Shown here piece after piece: positions 14,440-33,165 of a stretch of DNA of 64,000 nt. Source of the stretch: Flaccisagitta enflata (lineage: Eukaryota > Chaetognatha > Sagittoidea > Aphragmophora); assembly GCA_965153355.1 (NCBI GenBank), contig OZ231126.1:77128001-77192000 (forward strand), written 5' to 3'. The stretch's first letter is position 1. Every line of letters starts with the position of its first letter. The notes below the pieces were generated by a model. It made no database searches, was not told the origin of the DNA, and saw only the letters and a program-made list of their open reading frames with translations. Made by a program: the position numbers and the translations under genes.

Positions 14440-15250
14440 CTACAAAATGTATATAAATCCAGTACATACATTGAGTATTTTCATTTTGAGTCTCTATACC
14501 AAGTTTCAAGCAAATTGGTTGAAAAATAGCAAAGTCATACCCATTTTTCACTTTTGGGCTAGTAGGCTGGTTGGGTACAATGGATTTGGTGGTAAGACAG
14601 AATTAATAATATGTATATGTTGAGTTCCTCTATCTAGAGACTCTTTACCAAATTTCAACAAAATTGATTGAAAAACATCAAAGTTAGGCAAGTTTTTCAC
14701 TTTTGGGCCGGTAGGCTGGTTGGTTGGTAGGCTGGTTTGTACAGTTAGCATGCTCAAAGGTTTATAAATCAGGTACATGTGTGGAGTCTTTCCATTTTGG
14801 ATCATCATTCCAAGTTTCAAACAAATCGGTTGAAAAATAGCCAAGTTATGCATATTTTTCACTTTTAGGCTGGTGGCTGGTTGGGTGGTAGGCTGGTTTG
14901 ACAGGATGAATGGTGTGCATATGCTGAGTTCTTTCATTTAAAGACTTCATACCAAGTTTCAACCAAATTGGTCGAAAAATGTAAAGGTTATAAACGTTTT
15001 CTCACTTATTTGCCGATAGGCTAGTTAGGTGGTTGGTCGGTTGGGCCAGTTAGCATGCTCAAATGCATGTAAATCGTATACATATGTTGTTGACTCTATA
15101 CCAAATTTCAATCAAATTGAGTTATGCACGTTTTGGTCGGTAGGCTGGTTGGGCCGGTTGGGTTGGTCAGATCACATCAATCGGATAGGATGTAAAGCGC
15201 CTTACCCTAGTATAACTTCCCACCAAATATCAACCAAATAGGTCAAAGCA
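14440..15250. repeat. Imperfect tandem satellite, units of about 125-160 bases
   Basis: The phrase CCAAGTTTCAACCAAATTGG and its variants occurs near 14502, 14650, 14811, 14952, 15101 and 15224, followed by TTTTTCACTTTTGGGC and GGTAGGCTGGTTGG. About five to six diverged copies. It lies just upstream of the minus-strand exon A. Confidence 0.85.
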
Positions 15251-15446
15251 AAAAAAAGTCATCCATTTTTTAAAATCCGTAACAACAACGACAACAGCGA
15301 CGTCGACAATCATGACGACACCCACCAGGTATTACAACTAATGGTCGAAGGGTACCCGCTAATAACCTAAACTAGGTTACCATTTTATCAATGACCGGAA
15401 ATCGGAATACAACAATAAACCGATCGAGTGACTCGGTTTCTTCTCT

Positions 15447-15662
<216 letters not shown>

Positions 15663-16124
15663 GCATCCATCAAATTTGATGATCATTTGCTTAATTTTTA
15701 TAAATTGAAAGTAAATAAAAGTTTATCAAACATAAAAAAATGGAAAAAAATACAGAAGTAAAAAAAGAAAAGCTTAAACCTAATTAAAAAACTGAATAGA
15801 AATTAAAAAAGTAAAAAACATAAAAAAATAACAAAAGATAAAAAGTGACACATCTAAAAAACAATAGATAATAAAAAGAGTAAAAGTAAATAGCTACTAA
15901 AGTGCAGGATTAAAAAAGATCAGTGCTATTCTTAAATGATCCACACTTAATCATCATGCAAAAAAAATGTCAGTAGGCAAGTAAAAATCGATAATAACCG
16001 CAACCGGAAGTCGGTTTTAGCAGTATCTGAACCGAACCTATATTCGCGATTTCTAATTTAATAATTGAACCTAATTGAACCGATTTTTATAAGCCAGATC
16101 GCCGAACTCTAATTACAACCCCAA

Positions 16125-17670
16125 AATTAGGTGTTGTTTATAAACGCCAAATAAACCTCATTTATAAAACATGCTATACAATTGTTTATAAACCCCCTAT
16201 AACCAAAACAAGGCCGGATAGTAGGCTACCCCAGTCGCCTGCGGGTGGGCAGGGGCCGTAATTGAGGTCACCACATCATTTGGGCAGGAGCAGTGATGCC
16301 AAAAATCCCAAAAACCCAAAAAAAGTAAAGTGTGACCGACGGACGGACCAGTGGACGAACTGATGGACGGACCGACCGACGGACGGACCAACGAAGCGGG
16401 GTGTAGAGTCGCGTAGCACGCGACTAAAAATTGTAATGGAGAATGTACAAAGGATTTTTTCATTTTTCTCCTCCTCCTCTTCCTCCTCCACCTCATTCAA
16501 AATTGTGAATTTGCCCCCAATTTCTTTTGTATATAAACAAATGGTTATTTGCTCTCAATTTCATTTGGAAATAAACATGAAATTGTTTATTTGGTACCAT
16601 GAATTTGTTTTTACAAATGTTTACACTCCATTAGAAATTTTTGTGTTTAGAAACACCAAAAATATGAATCGCGTAAACAAATTTGTTAATTTGGTACCAT
16701 AAATTTGATCTCATAAACATTTAGACTATTTTAGAAATCTATGTGTTTATAAACACCAAAAACATAGATTTCATAAACAGATTTTTATATTTCTGTCATC
16801 CTCCTCCTCCTCCTCCTCATCCAAAATCGTTTATTGGCCCCCAATTTCTTTTGTATGTAAAAAAATGTTTATTTGCTTCCAACATTTTTTCCAAATGAAC
16901 AAAAAATCGTTAATTTGGCACCATAATTTTGTTTTTATAAACCTTTACACATTTTTTTAGAAATTTTTGTATTCATAAACACAAAAGATATAAATCTCAT
17001 AAACAAATTTGTTTATTTGGTAACATAAAGTTGATCTCATTAACGTTTACGCTCCTTTAGAAATTTTTATGTTTATTAACACCAAAAATATAGATTTCAT
17101 AAACAGATTTTGATATTTCTCTTTTTCTTCTCCTTTTCCTCTTCCTCCTCCTTATCCAAATTTGTTTATTTGCCCTCAATTTTTTTTATATATAAACAAA
17201 TGTTTATTAGCTCCCAATCTGTTTAAAAAAAAAAATCGTTTATTTAGCACCATAAATTTGTTTTCATAAATATCTTTCAAAAATATAAATATCAGAAATA
17301 AATTTGTTTATCTGGTAACATAAATTTGATCTTGTAAACATTTACACTCCCTTAGAAATTTTTGTGTTTACAAACACCAAAAAAATTTTTTTTATTTTTT
17401 TTTTCAAAAAACATTGGGGCAAAAAAACAATTTTGGATGAGGAGCAGGAGGAGGATGAAGAGGAGGAGGAGGAGGAGAGAATAAAAATATCTGAAGTATT
17501 TTTTCCATTGCAATTCTTGTAATTATAAACCAAAAAAAATAGAAGGCAAATAAACATTTTTTGTTTATTTTTTTGGTGTTTATAAACACAAAATATTAAG
17601 CATTTACAAACGTTTAATTTTTGTTGTTTATAAACATCAATATTTTTGTATTTATAAACAATCAATCATA
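16125..17670. repeat. Tandem/inverted repeat region rich in GTTTATAAAC
   Basis: Units of about 320-340 bases recur: CCAATTTCTTTTGTATATAA near 16518, a near copy at 16841 and a third near 17178, each followed by TTTGGTACCATAAATTTG and AAACACCAAAAATATAGATT. A CCTCCTCCTCATCCAAAAT motif is present forward at about 16800 and inverted at about 17430, so the right part is in the opposite orientation. The palindrome GTTTATAAAC recurs many times. No coding content. Confidence 0.75.
16205..16437 (-). repeat. Hairpin-ended interspersed repeat, copy 6
   Basis: Full-length-like copy in reverse: ACAAGGCCGGATAGTAGGCT at one end, GGGTGGGCAGGGGC, GACCGACGGACGGACC core, and GAGTCGCGTAGCACGCGACT AAAAA at the other. 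It sits inside the GTTTATAAAC repeat region and so postdates it. Confidence 0.82.
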
Positions 17671-17765
17671 GGCTCTTTTTTACAATTTTTGGAGCTCAAA
17701 AAATCAGTAGCAACCTTATAAATTTTGAATTATTTGATAAAACATTTTCTAGCTTGGACTTTTTA

Positions 17766-18060
17766 GTCGCAAACACGCGACTCTAGAACTTACCGTGTTG
17801 TTCGGTACGTAAGTAACATTTTTAGTCGCGTGCACGCGACTATACAACCTACTCTGTCCATCTGTCGGTCCGTCGGTCTGTCGGTCCATGACGCTTTTTT
17901 GTCGTTTTATGCTATTTTAAGTCATTTTAAGTTTTTTTAAGTTAATCTGAGTCAAGTTACATTTAGTCTCGTAGTCTTTTGGTCTTTTAGTCCTTTTGTC
18001 TTTTGGTCTAATGGTCTTAACAACCGCATGCGACTGTAAGGTGTTGGCCATATTGAATTA
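17766..18060 (+). repeat. Hairpin-ended interspersed repeat, copies 7 (end only) and 8
   Basis: A lone end, TAGTCGCAAACACGCGACTC at 17766, precedes a complete copy from TAGTCGCGTGCACGCGACTA (17823) through the TAGTCTTTTGGTC middle to CGCATGCGACTGTAAGGTGT. It is the same subtype as the 2.0 kb copy. Confidence 0.8.
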
Positions 18061-18179
18061 CCAGCGGTTTTCGCAATACTGCTCCTGCCCAACTGTCCGC
18101 GACTGGATTGCCAGGAGAGCTGGAATTTTTGGGACTTCCACCACTTAACTAGTGTCCGACAAATTTGGTGTCCCAACAG

Positions 18180-18280
18180 ACAATAACTTAGTGTAAAATA
18201 GTTATTATTCCTATACTTTTGTTTGCTACTATACTCTTGTTTGCAACCATACTCTTGTTTGCTGATATACTCTTGAATAA
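18180..18280. repeat. Short tandem repeat, unit of about 19 bases
   Basis: Four units of the form CTATACTCTTGTTTGC. The surrounding unique DNA (18280-18640) shows nothing further. Confidence 0.7.
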
Positions 18281-18719
18281 GTGGGATAAGGCCTAATCAC
18301 TCCCAATTTAGGATTGAATGATTTTATTTCTCTCTCAGTCATTCACATTCTGTGTCAAGATCTTCATTTCTTCTCTTACCCACCTCCCCTATACCCCCTG
18401 TATTTGCCTAAAACTAACATAAGTTCTGAATTTTGATTTCTTCATAAATTGTTCATTAGATTGCTTCCATGCAAGAGCATTTATTGTTCAGTGTGTGTTG
18501 GTATGTTTTCCTCTCTTCCGCTCTCTTACTGTTTTTTTTTCTGAGAGAAATGTATTAACCTTTGCACTTTTAAGGTGCATGGAAGGAAATGATCTGTCCA
18601 TTTCAATCTCTAATGTCACTTAGGCTTTAAAAGTCCAGCAATCAGTCTGTCTGTCTTTCTGTCTGTTTTACCATCTTTTTTTCTTTTTTTTTTTTCTTTT
18701 GTTAAATCTTTTTTTCCTG

Positions 18720-19840
<1,121 letters not shown>

Positions 19841-20305
19841 CTAAATTTTGCCCGCTCTCATATTCTTAGTACTTCGCTTTTGCAAAAATAAATTGTTTTT
19901 CGAATTTTCTTTTGCAACAGCGATTTGTTTTTTACATTTTGTTTTCATTCGCTCTTCCTGTATTGATCATTTGAGTCAACTTTTTTCGTCTTCCGTTTTT
20001 TTTTTTCGTAAATTTTAGGAAATGATTATCAAATTTATGTTCAGGACATTGTTTTGTCGTTTCTCTGATAACCATGCTAATTGCAAACATGAAACATTCA
20101 TTGTCTTGGGCTAAGACTTCTAGCTGCAGTATTCCTCTTTCTGTGAGAAGCTTTTCCTTCTCCTCCTTTCCTCTTTCTGTTTTTGCCTTGGTTTTGATTT
20201 CTTTTTCTATTCTGATTTGGTTTTCAATTTCCTTCTTAAGGTGAATTTCCATACTTCCGTATATTGTATCCGTCCTTCCGTTCAAAGTCCCCCCCTCTCC
20301 CATCC
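19841..20305. other. Unique AT-rich DNA, nothing recognised
   Basis: No splice-bounded exon, no repeat structure. A minus-strand open stretch (20303-19932) has Lys/Glu-rich content but no similarity I can name. Confidence 0.5.
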
Positions 20306-20307
20306 TA

Positions 20308-20430
20308 CCGAGGCCGATAATCAGCCCTCACGGGCCTGAAATTATCCCTTTTTGGCCTGAAATCAGCCCTCTCAGACCGGAAATCAGCTCTCGGAAGCTA
20401 GTTACTTGCCCTCATAAGCCTCAAATCAGC
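20308..20430. repeat. Minisatellite with AATCAGCCCTC units
   Basis: About four units of 28-32 bases with the shared phrase GAAATCAGCCCTCACGGGCC and variants. Confidence 0.75.
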
Positions 20431-20559
20431 CCTCATAGATTCAACTACTCAACGTCCGAGTCCCTTCTCCCATAAAACGGAATTCTCACGAAAATCTTTG
20501 GGGCTTCTTCTTCTGACTAGCTAGTCTACTCTACTAGCTGATCGCCCCTTTGGCCTTTT

Positions 20560-21471
<912 letters not shown>

Positions 21472-21479
21472 AGAGAAAA

Positions 21480-22455
21480 ACAGAAAGACAGGTAAAAAAA
21501 AAAACCAAAGGCGAAAGAGACAGACAAATAAAAACAGACCCAAAGGTAAACATAGATTCAAAACATGGACCAGACCCATAAACACATGAAGGACGAAGAG
21601 GGACAGAATTGGGTGGAAATTTAAAAGAATAGATAAAAAAGTCTGATTGAATGAAACACCACAACATTAACATGTCCTCTTTCCGTCATTTTTTGTCGAT
21701 CGCTTCCTCTTGAAAATAATGAAATCTACAGTTGGATGGCACTCATTCATTGTCTGGTTTTTTATTCTTGTATATGTAACCTTGTTTATGTTTTTGTTTG
21801 CGTATGCGACTTTATCTATTTTGTCTTTCCAATTAGAACAAAAATCTCGTAAAAACATAAACAATTTGGTAAAAATGCACATTTTTTGCAGTCAATATGC
21901 ATTTTAAAATCACTGTTATTATTCCCGCAAAAGCTTTGGTATATTTTCCCCATCAGAATTGCATAGGCAAAATTCTATTTATATCTATCAAATGTATGAA
22001 TCATGAATTGCTTATGTATATGTTTGATATATTCAATTGTTGCACCGGACAAAAATCGTCCTTATGTGTGTTCGTCCATACATGTACGTAAGCATGTCCA
22101 CACATGCGTCTTTCTGAACGTGCTTGGATACGTGTTCGTGATATAACCAAGAATGATAACACGATCCCAAAAATAGTGCACAAAAGAGCTTCTTTAAATT
22201 CTCGAGAAAAAGGGAAGAAAATGGAATCGAAAATAAAAAGAGGAAAGAGAAGGAAAAATTTTTTTGATAAAACCTTATTTCTCTTTCTTTATCCATTATC
22301 TGAAAAATTCTTTTAGAAGAATGAAGGTTTTTCACTTCAATTTGGAGTTTTTGCAAGTAGTTCTTCTCCAACTGCTTTTTGTTGAGAATCCCGATGTAAT
22401 CTCTTACTTTATTTCATCCTCCACCTCATCCTCCTCTTCGTTGTCGTTGTTGTTT
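21480..22455. other. Unique AT-rich DNA, nothing recognised
   Basis: No homology or splice-supported coding. Small open frames are unconserved in appearance. Confidence 0.5.
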
Positions 22456-22457
22456 TT

Positions 22458-22685
<228 letters not shown>

Positions 22686-22689
22686 TGTC

Positions 22690-23810
22690 TACCTCCGCCT
22701 CATCATTCTCCAGCCTGTTCACGCCATTTTCTTTCGCCTGGGAATAGAAAAGATTCCTCTTTGCAACATATAAATGGCCAATTTCTGTCTCCGACCTGCG
22801 CAGTCGGTTGCTCCATCATGCCCAATACTCCCATATGTAAATGAGTCTTTTTTGCATCCCCTGATTCCCATTTTTACTCGGTGTTTCTGCTTTTTCCTCC
22901 ACTTAGTCTGCCTATAATGGCTCCCAACATTTGCTTTTTCCTAGTTTTTTTTTCTATCTTGCTTTACAGAATTTGTCGTTACTTATTTCCTCGGTTCCAA
23001 GAGAAAAGAAAACTTTTTCAACTTTGATGTTTGATTTATTATGACACAATATCAACAAAAGAAAAGACAAGTTGTTCCGGTGTCCAATTTAGTGCAGCAT
23101 TTGTCGAAGACAACGATGGTCTTTTTTTATAAAACTTTTAAAAAAGAGTTTTCCTAAGGCTAAACCAATCTGAATCTAAATCTGAATCCGTTACGCCCCT
23201 CTCCCCTCTCCACGCCTTCTGCCCTTTGCGCCACTTCCCCTGTCCTTAACGCCACTTCGTCTATCCTTTGCGCCAATCCCGGTAATGGTCAGCATAATGA
23301 TCTTTGCCACGAACTCTTAAAACCTTGAACTGGAGCTGATTCCTAAGGATAATAGGATCATCAGAAAAGAAATCTTTATTTCTCAACCTTTTAGAAAGAA
23401 GGAGAAGAAGTGGAACAAGAACAAGAACAAGAACAAGAACAAGAGAAAAAAAAAGTAACGAAAAGAAGAGAGAAGTAGTCGATATTTCAATAAGGATTAT
23501 CATTACTCCATGAATGATTATGAGGGGTCGTTTGTAAGAATACCACCGCTAAAATTCACACAGCTAAACTGACCGCCAGGTGCGTGCATAGTATGCACTG
23601 CATACAACTGAAGATCTGATCATTGCCAAGCTGATGCAACGGAAAATATCTCTATAATACCAAGGCAGCGACAAGTTATCGTTCCTAACTGATGACTAAT
23701 GGGGAAAATGATGATATGAGGAAAACAGTAACAACTGTTGGTGGTTAATGGACATTAGTCGATGACATGATTTGGATACATTTGATGAGATGGTTAGGAG
23801 ATGGGAAGTG
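22690..23810. other. Unique DNA with a short GCGCCACTT minisatellite
   Basis: At 23195-23280 a unit like CCTTTGCGCCACTTCCCCTG repeats about three times. An AAGAAC repeat lies at 23415-23445. No gene recognised. Confidence 0.55.
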
Positions 23811-23815
23811 GGTTG

Positions 23816-23821
23816 TTGTTT

Positions 23822-23901
<80 letters not shown>

Positions 23902-23904
23902 GGG
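23816..23904. repeat. TTG microsatellite
   Basis: Pure GTT repeat of about 90 bases. Confidence 0.97.
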
Positions 23905-24005
23905 GTTGCGGATTTTTCCAACACTCAGCGTACGCAGACAGTGGCGAGAGGGGGGTGAGGGAGGAGGAGGAGAAGGAGGATGATATTACCGAAATTATGG
24001 GGCAA

Positions 24006-24181
24006 CAAGGCCGGATACACGGCCACCAGTTGCGGACGGGTAGGCAGGGGCGGAAATGCGCGTTTCCTCACTTTTCGACTCGTGTCCACGGACCGACCAA
24101 CCGACCAACCGACCAACGGACGGACGGACGGACGGACGGACGGACAAAGCCTCTTATAGAGTTGCGTGTCCGCAACTAAAA
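24006..24181 (-). repeat. Hairpin-ended interspersed repeat, copy 9
   Basis: ACAAGGCCGGATACACGGCC at the left end, GCGGACGGGTAGGCAGGGGC, GACCGACCAACCGACC and GGACGGACGGACGG core, and TATAGAGTTGCGTGTCCGCA ACTAAAAA at the right end. Both ends form hairpins. Confidence 0.85.
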
Positions 24182-24379
24182 AGGAGGAGCGGCGAAAAAA
24201 AAGAAATAAAAGAAAAGAAAATGTTGGGTGTGACCCCGGAGAGAAGAGGAAGACGCACTGAATGGGAAAACTAGACAAAGAAAGATGGCAATTCGTCCGT
24301 CCGATGAATAGAAGATGAAATCGAAAGGATTGCGCCTTTTTATGTATTTTCCGTGAGGAAATGAAAGCCTGAATCCAAA

Positions 24380-25440
<1,061 letters not shown>

Positions 25441-25599
25441 TTTCCATGATTACTATCAATCCATTTCCTGCGCGCCGCCTTTTCCTGCCAACTGTCAACA
25501 ACGTCATGAAAAATCGAGTTTCTCACCCACGACCCGAGACGAACATACGAGAACCCAATACCACGACGACAATCATTACGACGATGACGACGATGACGC

Positions 25600-25631
<32 letters not shown>

Positions 25632-25825
25632 CCGGCGAAGGAATTATCGATTTCGCGATTAATCATCGGCCTCCAAACATTTGGGCGCCGGTTGCTGTTG
25701 CTGCTGTCGCTGCTGCTGCACCGAGTTCTTCCTACTGCGGCACTGAATGCTGCTCCACCGGCGTCGACGGTAAACCCGGCCCCCCTTTTTCCGATGCCTT
25801 AGCCGAGTCGGATTCCCTTCTACCG

Positions 25826-26310
25826 GGTCCTACTCTGCCGGGTCCTCCTCTGCCGGGTCCTCCTCAGTCGGGTCCTCCTTTGCCAGGTCCTCTTTTACCA
25901 AATCCTCATTTTTGCCGTGTCTTCCTCTGCCGAATCCTCACTTGCCAGGTCCTACTTTGCCTAGACTTTTTTTTTGTTGAATGATTGAATCCTCCCTTGC
26001 TGAATTTTTTTTTTGCCGAGTCCTCCTCTGTCGAATCCTCACTTGCAGGGTCCTACTTTGACTAGTCCTCTTTTGTTGAATCTTCCTCTGCTTAATCCTC
26101 ATTTGCTAGGTCCTCCTCTGCCCAATCCTCACTTGCTGGGTCCTACTTTGAGTCTTTGGCTAGTCCTCTTCTGTTGAATCTTCCTCTGCTTAATCCTCAT
26201 TTGCTGGGTCCTCCTCTGCCCAATCCTCACTAGCTGGGTCCTACTTTGCCTGATCCTCTTCTGTCGAACCCTCCCTTGCCGAATCCTCATTAGCCGGGTC
26301 CTCCTTTTAC
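25826..26310. repeat. 15-base minisatellite, about 30 units
   Basis: Units like TGCCGGGTCCTCCTC repeat with growing divergence to the right (TGCCGAATCCTCACT and similar). The 15-base period keeps a frame open for a Pro/Gly/Leu-rich reading, but there is no other sign of coding. Confidence 0.85.
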
Positions 26311-26680
26311 GGCACTGATTCCTTAGCCGCTTCCTTTTGTCAGTTTTCTGCGCAAGTTCCTTTTTTTTTGCCAAATTCCTCGACGACATTCATTAAATCT
26401 ACGTATTTTTTGGTACTCTTGTTATTCTTTTGTTCTCACGTCCTCTTAATCTTGCGGATGGCATCATGGAGTAAGGACACGAATGTAGCAAGAGTTCTTT
26501 TCAACTTTGTCTGTTGGACGAGACTGACCACCGTAGTTGCTTGGATGATTTGTCCATCCATCAGCAGCGCGGTTTCTCTGTTTTGAAAGCGATTTGGATA
26601 TGGTTGATACATTCTGATCTGCTGTTTTTGCAAATGAAATATACTTGATTTCCGGGCCGTCGCCTTTTGACGATACCTGC

Positions 26681-28150
<1,470 letters not shown>

Positions 28151-28472
28151 CCGTATTTTTCTAAAGCGCCGGGCGCTTTAGTCAGCTATGGCCTTGATTT
28201 TTAGCACTCAATAAGCGCCCTCTTTGCTTATTGTAGATGTTCTACGTTCGATTATCTTCAGCGGAAATGTAACTGAAATACGAAATTTGACTCAAAATAA
28301 GATATTCATTGCAAATATCTGTTAGAAAGTCTCGCGAAAATGGTGTTATGTTTGTATTATTGTTAATTTACTCGTATATTTCTGTCCAAATCTCTTCTGA
28401 AAAGTGAAACACTAAGAAGAAAAAAGGGTGGGGGCGCTTTTTGGAGGGGGGCGCTTTTTAGAAAAAATACGG
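28151..28472. mobile_element. MITE with CCGTATTTTTCT ends, copy 1
   Basis: Terminal inverted repeats CCGTATTTTTCTAAAGCGCC (left) and GCGCTTTTTAGAAAAAATAC GG (right), with GGGCGCTTT motifs inside. Shares its ends and GCGCC content with the element at 60.0-60.34 kb. A target duplication is not intact. Confidence 0.7.
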
Positions 28473-28732
28473 TAACAACTCTTTGCCTTGTTTTTTGGTT
28501 ATTTTTTTACGTCCCTCTTTGATCCGTTTGATACATTTTGCGTTGGCATACCTCCGATCTAATACACCCATACCGCATACCCCTGCCCCCCGCCAATTCC
28601 TCTCTTGTGTTCCCTGCCTTCCTGGTAAGCGTACAGCTATTAGTGCTTTTCTCAAACACTGAGCTTTCCTCCTCCTTACGCACCCACAATGTCTCCTTAT
28701 TTCTTATTCTCTTTACATTATGGCCTGCATTT

Positions 28733-28888
28733 TTAAGTCGCATGCACGCGACTCTACAACCCGCTCTGTCCGTTTGTCGGTCGGTCGGTCAGTCGGTCGA
28801 TCGGTCGGTCGGTCACACTTTGCTTTTTTTCGCCGCCCTTGCCCACCCGCACGCGACTAAGGTAGCCGTTTATCCGGCCTTGTTTTCT
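28733..28888 (+). repeat. Hairpin-ended interspersed repeat, copy 10
   Basis: AAGTCGCATGCACGCGACTC, GTCGGTCGGTCGGTCAGTCG core, then CGCACGCGACTAAGGTAGCC and ATCCGGCCTTGTTTT. Confidence 0.85.
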
Positions 28889-28921
28889 CAAATGTTTTTT
28901 TTTTATTCTTTTCATAAATTT

Positions 28922-29030
<109 letters not shown>

Positions 29031-29523
29031 TTTCTCTATCCCCAGTGCGTCTGTATTCTTTCCTCCCTCTTCACTCACTCACGTAGGCTGGAAACTCCTG
29101 TCATTTTCGGCTCATAATTTTTTCGTTCCAAAATGTTATTTTTTCCTGGTTCGCGTGAGTGGAATTGACTGCCCCCCTCCTCCCCCTCTCAACGCCCCCT
29201 CCTCTCATTTCTTTTTTCTTTCTCTTTCTTTTCTCTTTCATTTCTTTCTTTCTTTCTCTTTTCAGCGTAAATTTCATTGTTTCCCTCCGTCTGTTGGACT
29301 ATTCGTGATCTGTTCCAATTTTTCACATGGTGACCTCTGCAGGCCCTCTGTTCAATGACAAACGGTTCCATCAGTGATTATATTTCCTATCTAAAGCTAG
29401 CGCACGAGCATAACATCGTTCTTCGTAATTCGTAATTCGTAATTCGTTCGTTCGTTCGTTCGTTCGTCTCCACCGCCCAACCAATCCCTACCCACTCGTT
29501 AGTTGTTTGCAAATCTCTTTTTC

Positions 29524-29760
29524 TTTAGTCGCTGCCTAAGCGACTCTATAAGAGGGTGAGTCCCTTGGTCTGTCTGGATGTCCGTCACGCGAAAATTTTG
29601 ATGACGCGAAATCGACTGAAAAACGGATTTCTGACCATCACAGCTCCTGCCTAGCGTCAATACAGCCCCCGCCCACTCATATACTGCCCCTGCCCACTCA
29701 CATTACTGCCCCTGCCCACCAGCAGCGACTACAGATTGGCCGTGTATCCGGCCTTGTTCT
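29524..29760 (+). repeat. Hairpin-ended interspersed repeat, copy 11
   Basis: TTAGTCGCTGCCTAAGCGAC TC at the left end (a variant hairpin with intact stem), a middle with three CTGCCCCTGCCCACTCA units, and GGCCGTGTATCCGGCCTTGT at the right end. Confidence 0.8.
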
Positions 29761-30700
29761 CTTCCAGCAAGATTGGTGCCAATAAAAGATATAAATGGCA
29801 CTTACCTTTTCGTGCCTCGTGTTTTCGCATTAAAAATCATGATCAGCCATTATCAAAAGCATCATCATTTATCTACATTCATTGTCGTCATGCTCAAACA
29901 TGCTTAGATGTATGTGAGGAATGAATTGATGTAATTCAGTTTGTCCGTCTCCTTCCTTTTCTTTTTCTTTGACGGACTTTTAATGTAAATCAAAGCTGAG
30001 CTCTTAGATAAATCAGATAGCATTTAGGAGAAAGCTGAGCATTTACCGAATAACACTGCTTAAAACTCTTTTTGACTCAGTATAACTATATAAGGGCAAA
30101 TATTTCCGCATTCATGTAAACACGATGAAAAGATGATATAAATCCATGGATCCCTTGTTGAATGACAAATATCATTTCCTTAGAATGATAAGTGGTATAT
30201 TCCGTTGTCCACTTTATAAAGTAAGTGTCAGTCAGTTTTTCCTAGAAAACTCGCATTTTTATACATATATATCTAGACATTGATATTTCTATTTCACTAG
30301 TTAACACCGTTAACGTTTTTCCTCTTGTCAATATGTTATCAATTTATCTTCGGCGCAAATAATGCGTCTGCATTAACTTGTCCATTTTAGCGCAAATCAG
30401 GGAAATACTTTTCCACTTTTGTGCTTACAAGTAAGTTACATGTTTATAGAAATGGTCATTCTTTCTCTCGAGCATTTTCGTTATCATGCGCAGCTTTCTT
30501 CTGAATGATTGCTCAGCAAATGCGTCAGCTGTTAAGTGTCTGGCTCTTTGCTTCCGTCTTCCTTTTATCTTTCAAAACTATATATCTGTCCATTTTTGTG
30601 CCTTTGTCTCTTTGAGATTCTGAACGTGTTAGAGGAAGGATCCTGCTTGGACACTATTTCTGATCCGGTCCTTCCCCGTCATCTATCGATTGTTTACGTC
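29761..30700. other. Unique AT-rich DNA, nothing recognised
   Basis: No splice-bounded coding segment or repeat found. Confidence 0.5.
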
Positions 30701-30703
30701 TAC

Positions 30704-30704
<1 letters not shown>

Positions 30705-30753
<49 letters not shown>

Positions 30754-31258
30754 GTATATATATATATATTCTCTCCCAGCTTATTGACAGAATGCCTTCC
30801 ACTCTCTTAACAAACGGTGTCTATATGTATATTTTCCTGTTTATCGACTCGCCTTTATTTGAAGATATAGACTTGATAAAGACGTCTTACAAAATGAATC
30901 AATAAGTCAATTAAGCATAGGCGGAAGGAGGTCCTGTTCCATATTCTGTGAAAATTGAGATAGGAGAGGCAGGAGACCTTGCGTGTTCTAACAATTCATT
31001 CGTTTCTCATTGCGTTTGATCATTATGTGTATGCAATAAGCAGACGAGTAACACTCGCCAAAGTCATTATCATCATCAGGTGGTTGGTGCCATAAACCGA
31101 TCCCGGAAAAGCACGCCGTCGGAAAACAAAGTGGTTGTCCACGATAACGCGAAACACGCATGACGATCTGTGAGCTGCTGAGAGGATCACGAGGGGTTCG
31201 ACAAAAGGGTCCGAAATGACAAATCGACTAAAATGACGAGCACACACACACACACACA

Positions 31259-31341
<83 letters not shown>

Positions 31342-31345
31342 GAGC
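30705..31345. repeat. TA and CA microsatellites
   Basis: TA repeat at 30709-30769 and CA repeat at 31240-31340. The unique DNA between them carries nothing recognised. Confidence 0.93.
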
Positions 31346-31771
31346 ACTTGACTGACAGACAGACTGAGAGACTAAACAAAACGTATGCATGCTAGACAGA
31401 GATAGATGATATCAATTGGTCAGGATAGCACAGACAGACAGATGTATAAAAAAACGCTCAGAATCTGATTATGTCAACAAAATTAACAGAAACCTCCAAA
31501 GACTGACAGACAGAGAGACAAACAAACAGACAGACAAACTAACAGACAAAAACAGATAGAAATAAAAGCAAAAAATTGAAATTGGAGAGAAGGGACCGTG
31601 CAAATGGGAAGGACGAACGCGAAACCTAGAAAAAAGTAATTTCTCAAAAGTTGATGTACGAGCAAATGGGGGGGGGAGCAAATGGGGGGGGGGGAATGGG
31701 GGGGAACCAGAATCGAATTGTGAATTCGGAAGCATCATTACAAATGGAACTGTGAAGAGCAAAAACCATTA

Positions 31772-32500
<729 letters not shown>

Positions 32501-32614
32501 TGCGTTCATTTTCTCCGCGTATCTGCCGCCATCACTCCAGACCATTTTCGAGAGTTTTGTACATGTCGCGCCATTAGCCCTTGGCCTTCTAACAACGCCG
32601 ATGTGAAGGGGCCA

Positions 32615-32779
32615 CTCGACGACGACGACGATGACAAAGACGATGACGATGACGATCATACGACGATGATGACCACGACGATGATGGCGATGATGACCAC
32701 AACGACGCTGACGATGATGACGGAGATGGTGATGGTGATGGTGATGGTGATGGCGATGATGATGGTGATGATCATGATC

Positions 32780-32821
<42 letters not shown>

Positions 32822-32875
32822 CTAGTGATGAGTATGATGATGGCGATGATGATCACAACGACGATGATGATGATA

Positions 32876-32928
<53 letters not shown>

Positions 32929-33064
32929 GACGTCGATGATGATGACGACGAGAATGACGATGAATTAGAGGGCGACGACGATGACGACGATGGCGTTGAT
33001 GATGATGATGTTGATGACGATGGTGATGGTGATGGTGATGGTGATGGTGATGGTGATGGTGATA

Positions 33065-33095
<31 letters not shown>

Positions 33096-33165
33096 CGAAG
33101 ATAATGGATAATGACGACGAAAATGACGATGAAGTAGAAGGCGACGATGACGATGACGACGATTG
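32615..33165. repeat. GAT/GAC trinucleotide repeat, about 550 bases
   Basis: A long imperfect GAT/GAC/GGTGAT tract, readable as Asp-rich in one frame and Met-rich in another. No flanking splice sites or conserved sequence. Confidence 0.9.

Noticed and set aside
32603-32968. Asp- or Met-rich open frame
   Set aside because: A GAT/GAC trinucleotide tract readable in several frames; no flanking conserved sequence.
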